A stretch of DNA of 64,000 nt from CBDEGK01 sp965237855 (GTDB lineage: Bacteria; Pseudomonadota; Gammaproteobacteria; Pseudomonadales; Halieaceae). The translations under genes were made by a program, and so were the position numbers. Below are positions 1 to 7,382 of this stretch, in pieces; position 1 is the first letter of the stretch; the number at the start of each line of letters is the position of its first letter. The stretch is from the NCBI GenBank assembly GCA_965237855.1, contig CBDEGK010000008.1, forward strand, positions 868,001 to 932,000. The letters run 5' to 3'. The notes beneath the pieces are model-generated. The model did no database searches, was not told where the DNA came from, and saw nothing but the letters and a program-made list of their open reading frames with translations.

Positions 1-1
1 C

Positions 2-544
2 GATGAGTACGGCGGTTCCCTGGAGAATCGCGGTCGATTCGTGAAAGAAATTGTCGAGGCTTGTCGCGCGGCAGTCGGTCCGGATTTTCCCATCATCCTG
101 CGCTTTTCCCAGTGGAAGCAGCAGGACTACGAGGCGCGCTTGTGCGATACCCCGGAGGAACTGGCACAATTTCTCCAGCCGCTTTCGGCAGCGGGTGTTG
201 ATATTTTCCACTGCTCCGAACGCCGCTTCTGGGAGTCTGCCTTTGCCGGCAGTGATCTGAACCTGGCTGGCTGGACTCGCAAGCTCAGCGGCAAACCGAC
301 GATTACCGTGGGTAGTGTCGGGCTGAGTGAAGATTTTATCCCGTTACCGGGTGAGGCCACGTTTCGTGAAGCGGAACCCGCCAGTCTCGACAGCCTGGTA
401 GAGAAAATGACCAACAGCGAGTTTGACCTGGTGGCAGTGGGCCGAGCCATGATCTCCAATCCTGATTGGGCTAATCGTGTACGCGCAGGAGAGCTGCTGG
501 AGATGCGGTCTTTCGCAAAAGAGCACCTGTTCGCCCTGAGCTGA
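2..544 (+). CDS. NADH:flavin oxidoreductase / Old Yellow Enzyme family, C-terminal part
   Basis: The reading frame is open from the first bases of the window, so the N-terminal half lies outside it. It begins with DEYGGSLENRGRF, the signature loop of Old Yellow Enzyme-type TIM-barrel flavoproteins (2,4-dienoyl-CoA reductase / NemA / YqjM group). Further on, TVGSVGL followed about 30 residues later by DLVAVGRAMISNPDW matches the C-terminal phosphate-binding part for FMN. The family reduces activated C=C bonds with NAD(P)H. No Fe-S or second nucleotide-binding domain follows, so this is a short single-domain member. The in-frame GTG at 41 falls inside the conserved motif and is not the start. 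Its stop lies 2 nt before the next ATG, suggesting cotranscription. Substrate is unknown. Confidence 0.9.
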   Translation, partial: DEYGGSLENRGRFVKEIVEACRAAVGPDFPIILRFSQWKQQDYEARLCDTPEELAQFLQPLSAAGVDIFHCSERRFWESAFAGSDLNLAGWTRKLSGKPTITVGSVGLSEDFIPLPGEATFREAEPASLDSLVEKMTNSEFDLVAVGRAMISNPDWANRVRAGELLEMRSFAKEHLFALS

Positions 545-546
545 GT

Positions 547-918
547 ATGTGCCATTGCGGTCACGAGGAAGCTTATACCGACTGCTGCGCCCGTTTTGTA
601 TCGGGTGCGGCGCTGGCACCGACAGCGGAGGCCTTAATGCGTTCGCGCTACAGTGCTTTTGTTGAGAATGATCAGCACTATTTGTTAGCCAGTTGGCATC
701 TGGACACGCGCCCCTCACGGGTGCGATTTGATCCCGAGCAGCGCTGGCTGGGCCTCAAAATTAAGTCGACCGAGGCCGGACTGGAAACTGACAAACTGGG
801 TACGGTGGAGTTCGTGGCCCGCTTCAAGGTCCATGGCAAAGGCCACCGCTTGCACGAGGTCAGTCGCTTTGAAAAGATTGAGGGTCGCTGGTACTACCGG
901 GACGGCGAGCACCTTTAA
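547..918 (+). CDS. YchJ-like SEC-C / NTF2-fold protein (UPF0225 family)
   Basis: This 123-residue protein starts MCHCGHEEAYTDCC, a cysteine-rich SEC-C-like zinc-binding knuckle. It continues with ALMRSRYSAFVENDQHYLLASWH, the conserved core of the YchJ/UPF0225 family, which has an NTF2-like fold. The family is widespread in Gram-negative bacteria and its biochemical role is not established. Length is typical of short YchJ proteins that lack the second C-terminal SEC-C motif. It follows the flavin oxidoreductase by 2 nt and probably shares its transcript. Its stop codon lies inside a 25-bp tandem repeat. Confidence 0.85.
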   Translation: MCHCGHEEAYTDCCARFVSGAALAPTAEALMRSRYSAFVENDQHYLLASWHLDTRPSRVRFDPEQRWLGLKIKSTEAGLETDKLGTVEFVARFKVHGKGHRLHEVSRFEKIEGRWYYRDGEHL

Positions 919-965
919 TTACCAGTTCAGCCGCTGGCGCTAATTACCAATTCAGCCGACGGCGC
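916..965. repeat. 25-bp imperfect tandem duplication between two convergent stops
   Basis: Two adjacent 25-nt copies (916-940 and 941-965) begin TAATTACCA and end GGCGC, and differ at two positions. The first copy contains the YchJ-like stop codon; the second abuts the ilvE stop on the other strand. It fills the whole gap between the convergent genes and looks like a slippage duplication. Confidence 0.85.
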
Positions 966-2062
966 TAGTCGACCGAGACGATCCAGCCGAAGGCGTCTTC
1001 CTTGCGACCGTATTGAATGGCCGTGAGCTCGTCGTACAGGTGTTTGGACACCGGTCCTGACTCGTTGCCGTTGATCTGGTATTCCTTGTCTTTCATGGCC
1101 AGCATGCCCACCGGTGAGATCACCGCTGCCGTGCCGCAACCGAAGACCTCGGTGATTTTGCCGCTTTCAATGTCGGCCAGGATCTCGTTGATATCCAGGC
1201 GTTCCTCGCTGACTTCATAGCCCAGCGTGGGTGCCAGGGTCAGCAGGGAATCACGGGTAATACCGGGCAGGATAGAACCGCTCAAGGACGGGGTGGCAAT
1301 GTGCTTACCCTCGTAGACGAAGCAGATATTCATGGCGCCGACTTCTTCGACGAAGCGACCCTCAATGGCATCCAGCCACAAAACCTGGGTAAACCCTTTC
1401 TGGGCCACCTCTTCGCTGACCATCAGGCTGGCGGAATAGTTGCCGCCGGTTTTGGCGTCACCAACGCCACCGACTACAGCGCGTCGGCACTCGTCAGAGA
1501 TGTACACCGACACTGGATTAAAGCCGCCCTCGAAATAGGCGCCGGCCGGTCCGGTGATAATAAAATGCAGATAGTTCGCCGCGGCACCCAGGCCCAGCTT
1601 GGCGCTGGTGGCGATCATGGTGGGGCGAATATACAGTGATGAACCCTCGGCATCGGGTACCCAGTTGCGATCGACGCTGACCAGTTGTTTCAGCGCGTCC
1701 AGTTGGACCGCTTCGTCCACTTCTGGCATCACCATGCGGCGGGCAGAGTTGTTGAAGCGGCGGGCATTTTGCTCGGGGCGGAACAGGTTGATGCCGCCGT
1801 CTTCCCGGCGATAGGCTTTCAGGCCCTCAAAAATTTCCTGGCTGTAGTGAAGTACCGCAGCGGCGGGATCCAGAGACAGGTGTGCATAGGGGCGAATTTG
1901 CGCCTGGTGCCAGCCCACACCCGGGTCGAAGACCTGGGTAAACATGTGGTCGGAAAAGACGGTACCAAAACGGATGTTCTCCGGAACCGATCCTCTTTTA
2001 TCTGCTGGCAAGGCGTTGATCTCAATCGCCTGTTTCTCAATCGCCTTTTTCTCAGTCGGCAT
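965..2062 (-). CDS. ilvE: Branched-chain amino acid aminotransferase
   Basis: This 365-residue class IV (fold type IV) PLP enzyme carries out the last step of Leu/Ile/Val synthesis and the first step of their breakdown, moving the amino group between 2-oxoacids and glutamate. Family motifs include YSQEIFEGLKAYR, the Schiff-base lysine region VGDAKTGGNYSAS, and the C-terminal EVFGCGTAAVISPVG with the PLP-phosphate loop. Length fits the larger (type II-like) bacterial BCAT group. The N-terminus contains a small internal duplication (AIEKQAIE, encoded by a repeated CTCAATCGCCT stretch), so the exact start is open, but ATG at 2062 is plausible. It is convergent with the YchJ-like gene and lies near an Lrp-type regulator and 2-oxoacid-handling enzymes. 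Confidence 0.95.
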   Translation of the reverse strand: MPTEKKAIEKQAIEINALPADKRGSVPENIRFGTVFSDHMFTQVFDPGVGWHQAQIRPYAHLSLDPAAAVLHYSQEIFEGLKAYRREDGGINLFRPEQNARRFNNSARRMVMPEVDEAVQLDALKQLVSVDRNWVPDAEGSSLYIRPTMIATSAKLGLGAAANYLHFIITGPAGAYFEGGFNPVSVYISDECRRAVVGGVGDAKTGGNYSASLMVSEEVAQKGFTQVLWLDAIEGRFVEEVGAMNICFVYEGKHIATPSLSGSILPGITRDSLLTLAPTLGYEVSEERLDINEILADIESGKITEVFGCGTAAVISPVGMLAMKDKEYQINGNESGPVSKHLYDELTAIQYGRKEDAFGWIVSVD

Positions 2063-2165
2063 GGCGGGGTAACTCCAAACAAGCCCCTGCGCGGGGGAAT
2101 CTCTGACAAGCCGCTAATTATGCACTAAAGCAGCGCAGCGGCCAGATGTTAGCAGCCGGAACCGG

Positions 2166-2642
2166 TCAAAGTTGGCTAAATAAAGGCAATTGGGTGGAGT
2201 TTTTAATCTCGGTAACAGCAATGTGAGAGTGCACTTCGCCGATATGATCCAGCGCGGTGAGCTGTTCGCGAACAAAGCGTTCATAGTGGCGTATATCCCG
2301 GGCGACGATCTTGAGCATGTAATCCCAGCTGCCAGCCATGGTGTAACACTCCAACACCTCCGGAAAGTGCTTCACCTTGCCCTCGAAGGCTTCCAGATAT
2401 TGCCGGCCCTGGCTCGACAAATTAACCGTGGCAAATACCACCAGTTCCATGCCCAGGTTTTCCCGGTCCAGCAGGGCCACCCGCTTGTCGATCAAGCCGG
2501 CCTCTTGCAGGCGGTTGATGCGCCGCCAACAGGGCGACTGGGAAATATTGATGCGCTCGGCAATTTCCTGGGTGCTGAGGCTGGCGTCTTGCTGCAGCAG
2601 ATCGAGAATTTTGATGTCTTGCGATGTCAGATTGATGCTCAT
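2166..2642 (-). CDS. Lrp/AsnC-family transcriptional regulator
   Basis: This 158-residue protein has the standard two-part Lrp layout. The N-terminal helix-turn-helix (residues about 5-60) contains LDLLQQDASLSTQEIAERI and SQSPCWRRINRLQEAGLI. The C-terminal RAM domain (about 70-150) contains VLECYTMAGSWDYML, the effector-binding turn. Lrp/AsnC proteins form octamers that bind amino acids and often control a divergent neighbour. Here the divergent gene is the 2-oxoacid:ferredoxin oxidoreductase, so it is probably the local regulator of amino-acid/2-oxoacid catabolism (comparable in role to BkdR). The specific effector cannot be read from the sequence. Confidence 0.9.
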   Translation of the reverse strand: MSINLTSQDIKILDLLQQDASLSTQEIAERINISQSPCWRRINRLQEAGLIDKRVALLDRENLGMELVVFATVNLSSQGRQYLEAFEGKVKHFPEVLECYTMAGSWDYMLKIVARDIRHYERFVREQLTALDHIGEVHSHIAVTEIKNSTQLPLFSQL

Positions 2643-2675
2643 GAGAATAAATAATCCCGAAAAGTGACTATAATT

Positions 2676-2727
2676 GCATAATTAAGACCCATTATAGGGA
2701 TAATTGGGGGTAAAAAGCATAATTATG
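2676..2727. promoter_or_regulatory. Candidate Lrp-type operator region (repeated GCATAATTA)
   Basis: The divergent intergenic region contains GCATAATTA at 2676-2684 and again at 2717-2725, 41 bp apart (about four helical turns). The second copy is part of the perfect palindrome CATAATTATG (2718-2727). AT-rich, helically phased repeats are usual for Lrp-type octamers. Assignment to the adjacent regulator is inference. Confidence 0.45.
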
Positions 2728-2787
2728 TAGGGGAGACATCGCTAGAATTTGCACCATACTTAGAGCTCTATTGAGCGGAGACGAGTG

Positions 2788-5700
2788 ATGGCGGCGCACA
2801 AGATTTCTCTCGATGACAAATATGCCCTGGATACCACCCGTGCCTATATGACGGGCATCGAGGCACTGGTACGTCTGCCGATACTGCAACACCAGCGTGA
2901 CCTCGAACGAGGGCTCAATACCGCTGGTTTCATCTCCGGTTATCGCGGTTCCCCCCTGGGGGGTGTCGACCAGGCCATGTGGAAAGCGCAGAAATACCTC
3001 GATGCCCACAACATCAAGTTTCAGCCCGGTGTGAACGAAGACCTCGCGGCTACCGCGGTGTGGGGTAGTCAACAGGTTGGCCTGTTCGAAGGTGCAAAGT
3101 ACGACGGTGTGTTCGGCATGTGGTATGGCAAGGGCCCGGGCGTGGATCGCAGCATGGATGTGATCAAGCACGCCAATGCTTTCGGTACCTCGCCCCACGG
3201 CGGTGTGTTGGCCGTGGCGGGGGATGACCACGCGAGTAAATCTTCGACCTTGCCGCATCAGTCAGAGCACATGTTTATTGGTGCCTCCATTCCCGTGCTC
3301 AGTCCCTCCAACGTGCAGGAAGTGCTGGACCTGGGCATCTTCGGCTGGGAGCTGTCTCGTTACTGCGGCACCTGGGTGGCATTGAAAGCCATTACCGAAA
3401 ACATGGACTCCGCGATTTCCGCCGAGATTGATCCGGCTCGCGTCAATATTGTGCTGCCGGAGGATTTTCAACTCCCCGCCGATGGCGTTCATGCCCGCTG
3501 GCCCGACAAGGCGCTGGACCAGGAGCTGCGACTCAACAAATACAAGATCTACGCTGCCCGCGAATTTGCCCGGGTTAACAATCTCAATCGGGTAGTGGTC
3601 GACAGCCCCAATGCCCGCCTGGGGATCATGACGACGGGCAAAGCCTATCTCGACGTCATGCAGGCGTTGGAAGATCTTGGTATTGATGAGGGCAGGGCTG
3701 CGGCGATTGGCCTGCGGGTATTCAAAGTGGGTATGACCTGGCCGCTGGAGCCTGTGAGCACGCATGCGTTTGCCTCTGGCCTGGAGGAAATACTGGTGGT
3801 GGAAGAAAAGCGCTCCATCCTGGAAGACCAGTTAACCGGCCAACTTTACAACTGGCCCGTTGAACGTCGGCCCAAGGTGATCGGTGAATTTGACGAAGAG
3901 GGCAGGGACCTCATGCCCAACCTGGGGGAGCTGACACCCGCCATGGTTGCCCGGGCTATTGCCGGTCGTATGCGTCGGTTCTACCAGGACGAAGTCATTG
4001 AAAAGCGGCTGGCCTTCTATGATGAAAAAGAGCGCTCCCTGGCGCAGCCGCGAGAGCAGCTGGAGCGCGTTCCCCACTATTGTTCTGGTTGCCCACACAG
4101 TACTTCCACGCGCGTGCCCGAGGGCAGTCGGGCGCTGGGTGGCATTGGTTGTCACTATATGGGCACCTGGGAGAAGGGTGATCGCCTGGCCGAGACTTTC
4201 TCCCAGATGGGTGGAGAAGGCGTCGCCTGGGTCGGCCAGGCCGCCTTTACCACTACCAAGCACGTGTTCCAGAACCTGGGAGATGGCACCTATTTTCACT
4301 CGGGACTGCTGGCAATTCGCCAGGCCATCGCTTCCGGGGTAAACATCACCTACAAAATTCTCTACAACGATGCCGTGGCCATGACCGGCGGGCAGCCGGT
4401 GGACGGCAACCTGTCGGTGGCGCAGATGGTGCGGCAATTGCAGGGCGAGGGCATAGAGCGTCTGGCCCTGGTGTCCGACACACCGGAGAATCACCGCGGT
4501 AGCTTTTCATACCTGCCCGGCTTCAGCCTGCACCATCGTGATGAGCTGATGGTCGTGGAAAAAGAGCTGCGCGACACCTCCGGCACCACGGTGTTGATTT
4601 ATGAGCAGACCTGCGCAGCCGAGAAGCGTCGCCGTCGCAAGAAAGGCCTGCTGGAAGATCCTGCTCGTCGTGTATTGATCAACCAGGCGGTGTGTGAAGG
4701 CTGTGGGGATTGCAGTATTCAGTCCAACTGTCTGTCGGTTACGCCGGTAGAAACCGAGCTGGGCCGCAAGCGCAAAATTGATCAGAGCGCCTGTAACAAG
4801 GACTACTCGTGTATCAAGGGATTCTGCCCGAGTTTTGTCAGTGTGGTGGGAGGCTCCCTGAAAAAAAGCACCCTGGCGGATGCCGTGAGCGATTTTCCGG
4901 CCTTACCAGAACCGGTGCTGGCGGCAATAGATGAGCAGCCCTGGAATATCGTGGTTGCGGGCGTCGGCGGTACCGGCGTACTGACCATTGCTGCGCTGGT
5001 GGCTATGGCGGCGCACATCGAGGGAAAAGGCTGCGCCACCATGAACCAGACCGGGCTGGCGCAGAAGTTTGGTACCGTGGTCAGCCATGTGCGTGTGGGT
5101 AAAAGCCAGGATTCAATTAACTCGGTGCGTATTCCCGCGGGTGACGCCGATCTGTTGTTGGGTTGCGACCTGGTGGTAGCAGCTGCCGATGAGTCGATGG
5201 CCAAGGTCAACGTGGAGCGCAGCCACGCCATCGTCAATGACTTTGAATCTGCGACTGCTGATTTTATCACCAACCCGGACATTGCCTTTCCGGCGGACGC
5301 TATGAAAGCCACCATTACCGAAGAGGTGGGCGCGGGTAGGATCGAATTCGTAAATGTGACCGAGATCGCCACCCAGCTGTTTGGCGACTCCATTGCCAGC
5401 AATCTGTTCCTGCTGGGTTATGCCTACCAGCGCGGGTTTGTGCCGGTAGGTGGCGCCGCCCTGGAACAGGCGATTGAGCTCAACGGCGTTGCCGTGGACT
5501 TCAACAAGCAGGCATTTTTGTGGGGCCGCCGCGGCGCCTTCGACCTGGCTAAAGTGGTCGAGCTGGCACAGGTTAAACCCAGCTTCGAGGCGCTGGACAA
5601 CGTGGCGGAGATCATCGAAGACCGCTATCAACGCCTGCTGGCGTACCAGGATGTAGCCTACGCCGATCGTTATCGAGAGCAGGTGCAACAGATTGTCGAG

Positions 5701-6267
5701 GCCGATCCGGCCAGGGATCTCAGCCGGGCAGTGGCGCGGAATCTCTACAAGCTGATGGCCTATAAGGATGAGTACGAGGTGGCAAGGCTGTATTCCAGCC
5801 CCGCATTCCGGGCGCAGCTCGACAGGGAATTTGAGGGCGACTTTCGGCTGGAATTTCACCTGGCACCGCCGCTGTTGGCCAAGCGTGACCCCGATTCTGG
5901 CCTGCCCACCAAACGCACGATTGGTGGCTGGATACTGCCGGTGTTCAAAGTGTTGGCAAAATTCCGAGGATTGCGTGGCACCGCGCTGGATCCTTTCGGT
6001 TATTTCGCCGAGCGCAAGTTAGAGCGGCAACTCATTGTCGACTACCTGGGCTTGTTGGACGTACTGCAGACGCAGGTGACGGAAACCAATTACCAAACCC
6101 ATTACGAAACGATAGTGGAGCTGGCAGAGCTGCCCGCTCAAATACGTGGTTACGGCCACGTTAAAGTTCGCAACATCGAGCAACAGCGAGTTCGTGAGTT
6201 ATATCTCTTGGGAGTGTTACGTGGCGATAACATTCCAGCGGTAAATATATTTGAATCAGCGGCCTGA
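2788..6267 (+). CDS. Indolepyruvate:ferredoxin oxidoreductase, fused alpha-beta (IorA-IorB)
   Basis: This fused protein of about 1,159 residues oxidatively decarboxylates aryl- or branched-chain 2-oxoacids to acyl-CoA, using TPP and Fe-S clusters and passing electrons to ferredoxin. In order: an N-terminal pyrimidine-binding domain (GYRGSPLGGVDQAM), a central TPP domain (CSGCPHSTSTRVPEG and GGIGCHYMGTW, about 430-470), a cysteine-rich cluster domain (CEGCGDCSIQSNC, about 635, then CNKDYSCIKGFCPS), and a C-terminal gamma-type domain beginning VVAGVGGTGVLT (about 725). The length equals the one-chain bacterial form. ATG 2788 is preferred over GTG 2785 because GGAG at 2777-2780 then lies 7 nt upstream. 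It precedes the amino-acid dehydrogenase by 32 nt. The pair would convert an amino acid to its 2-oxoacid and then to acyl-CoA. Confidence 0.93.
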   Translation: MAAHKISLDDKYALDTTRAYMTGIEALVRLPILQHQRDLERGLNTAGFISGYRGSPLGGVDQAMWKAQKYLDAHNIKFQPGVNEDLAATAVWGSQQVGLFEGAKYDGVFGMWYGKGPGVDRSMDVIKHANAFGTSPHGGVLAVAGDDHASKSSTLPHQSEHMFIGASIPVLSPSNVQEVLDLGIFGWELSRYCGTWVALKAITENMDSAISAEIDPARVNIVLPEDFQLPADGVHARWPDKALDQELRLNKYKIYAAREFARVNNLNRVVVDSPNARLGIMTTGKAYLDVMQALEDLGIDEGRAAAIGLRVFKVGMTWPLEPVSTHAFASGLEEILVVEEKRSILEDQLTGQLYNWPVERRPKVIGEFDEEGRDLMPNLGELTPAMVARAIAGRMRRFYQDEVIEKRLAFYDEKERSLAQPREQLERVPHYCSGCPHSTSTRVPEGSRALGGIGCHYMGTWEKGDRLAETFSQMGGEGVAWVGQAAFTTTKHVFQNLGDGTYFHSGLLAIRQAIASGVNITYKILYNDAVAMTGGQPVDGNLSVAQMVRQLQGEGIERLALVSDTPENHRGSFSYLPGFSLHHRDELMVVEKELRDTSGTTVLIYEQTCAAEKRRRRKKGLLEDPARRVLINQAVCEGCGDCSIQSNCLSVTPVETELGRKRKIDQSACNKDYSCIKGFCPSFVSVVGGSLKKSTLADAVSDFPALPEPVLAAIDEQPWNIVVAGVGGTGVLTIAALVAMAAHIEGKGCATMNQTGLAQKFGTVVSHVRVGKSQDSINSVRIPAGDADLLLGCDLVVAAADESMAKVNVERSHAIVNDFESATADFITNPDIAFPADAMKATITEEVGAGRIEFVNVTEIATQLFGDSIASNLFLLGYAYQRGFVPVGGAALEQAIELNGVAVDFNKQAFLWGRRGAFDLAKVVELAQVKPSFEALDNVAEIIEDRYQRLLAYQDVAYADRYREQVQQIVEADPARDLSRAVARNLYKLMAYKDEYEVARLYSSPAFRAQLDREFEGDFRLEFHLAPPLLAKRDPDSGLPTKRTIGGWILPVFKVLAKFRGLRGTALDPFGYFAERKLERQLIVDYLGLLDVLQTQVTETNYQTHYETIVELAELPAQIRGYGHVKVRNIEQQRVRELYLLGVLRGDNIPAVNIFESAA

Positions 6268-6299
6268 GTGGCGGTCTGGAATAAACGGAGGTAGAGGAA

Positions 6300-7361
6300 A
6301 TGTCTGTGTATTGCCATCCCGATTTTGATAAACACGAGTTGGTTGCCTTTAAGCACGATGAGGCCAGCGGGCTGAAAGCGATTGTGGCGGTCCACAATTC
6401 CAACCTGGGTCCGGCCACCGGCGGCTGCCGTATGTTCAGCTACGCCGATGAGCACGCGGCGCTGGCCGATGTATTGCGCCTGTCTCGGGGTATGACCTAC
6501 AAGTCGGCCATGGCGGGAATTCCGTTGGGTGGCGGCAAGGCAGTGATCATTGGCGATCCCGCTAAAGAAAAAAGCCGGGAGCTGTTGCTGGCCATGGGCG
6601 ATTTTATCGACAGCCTTGGTGGCCGCTACATCACCGCGGAAGATAGCGGCACCGGGGTGGCGGACATGGCCATTATCGGCGAGCGCACCCGCCACGTTTC
6701 CGGCATGGTGGCCGGCGAAAAGCATGGCGGCGATCCCTCGCCCACAACGGCCTACGGTGTCTACCAGGGTATACGCGCATCGGTCTCGTTTCGCTTCAAC
6801 GCGGATCTAAAGGGCATTCGTGTTGCCATGCAGGGCATCGGCAATGTCGGTTATCACCTGGCGAAATACCTGGTCAATGCCGGGGCCATAGTTTTCGCTG
6901 CCGATATCAGTGCACAGAATATCGATCGCGCTGTCTCGGAACTGGGTGTAAAACCCCTGTCATTGGCTGACATTTTGTCGGCCGATGTTGATGTACTGGC
7001 ACCCTGTGCCCTGGGTGGCGCCATTAACGAGACCAGTATCGATGACATCAAGGCCACCATCATCGCTGGCGCCGCCAACAACCAGCTGGCGACAATCGAG
7101 ATGGATGCCGGCTTAATGAATCGGGGTATTCTCTACGCCCCCGACTATGTGATCAATGCGGGCGGTATTATTGATGTGTACTACCAGACCCAGAATCAGC
7201 GCAATAAGGAAATGCTGCAGGACCACGTCGATCATATCGGCAACTGCCTGACAGAAATTTTTGAACGCTCGGCCGTGGCGGATAAACCGACCGGCGCAAT
7301 TGCCGACCAGATGGCCGAAGGCATTTTTCATGGGCCGAAGGGTGTGAAGCGGGCGGCCTGA
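6300..7361 (+). CDS. Leucine/phenylalanine/valine dehydrogenase (ELFV family)
   Basis: This 353-residue NAD-dependent amino acid dehydrogenase deaminates Leu, Val or Phe to the 2-oxoacid plus ammonium. The substrate pocket shows GPATGGCR, MTYKSAMAG with lysine 68, and PLGGGKAV with catalytic lysine 80, the spacing found in leucine dehydrogenases. A Rossmann fold follows (MQGIGNVG, about 177). Length matches leucine dehydrogenases. A GGAGGTAGAGG ribosome-binding stretch lies just upstream. Its position behind the 2-oxoacid oxidoreductase suggests a Leu/Phe degradation operon under the nearby Lrp-type regulator. Choice between Leu and Phe is not decidable from motifs alone. Confidence 0.9.
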   Translation: MSVYCHPDFDKHELVAFKHDEASGLKAIVAVHNSNLGPATGGCRMFSYADEHAALADVLRLSRGMTYKSAMAGIPLGGGKAVIIGDPAKEKSRELLLAMGDFIDSLGGRYITAEDSGTGVADMAIIGERTRHVSGMVAGEKHGGDPSPTTAYGVYQGIRASVSFRFNADLKGIRVAMQGIGNVGYHLAKYLVNAGAIVFAADISAQNIDRAVSELGVKPLSLADILSADVDVLAPCALGGAINETSIDDIKATIIAGAANNQLATIEMDAGLMNRGILYAPDYVINAGGIIDVYYQTQNQRNKEMLQDHVDHIGNCLTEIFERSAVADKPTGAIADQMAEGIFHGPKGVKRAA

Positions 7362-7382
7362 TCCGGAGAAAGTCAGGCCGCC
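7352..7382. terminator. Bidirectional hairpin spanning two convergent stop codons
   Basis: A perfect 10-bp inverted repeat, GGCGGCCTGA (7352-7361) and TCAGGCCGCC (7373-7382), has an 11-nt loop. Each arm encodes the last residues and stop of one convergent gene (the dehydrogenase and uvrA). There is no clear T-tract, so terminator function is inferred from position and stem strength. Confidence 0.55.

Noticed and set aside
2692..3258. 188-codon minus-strand frame inside the IorAB gene
   Set aside because: It is the shadow of a well-conserved coding region in a high-GC sequence.
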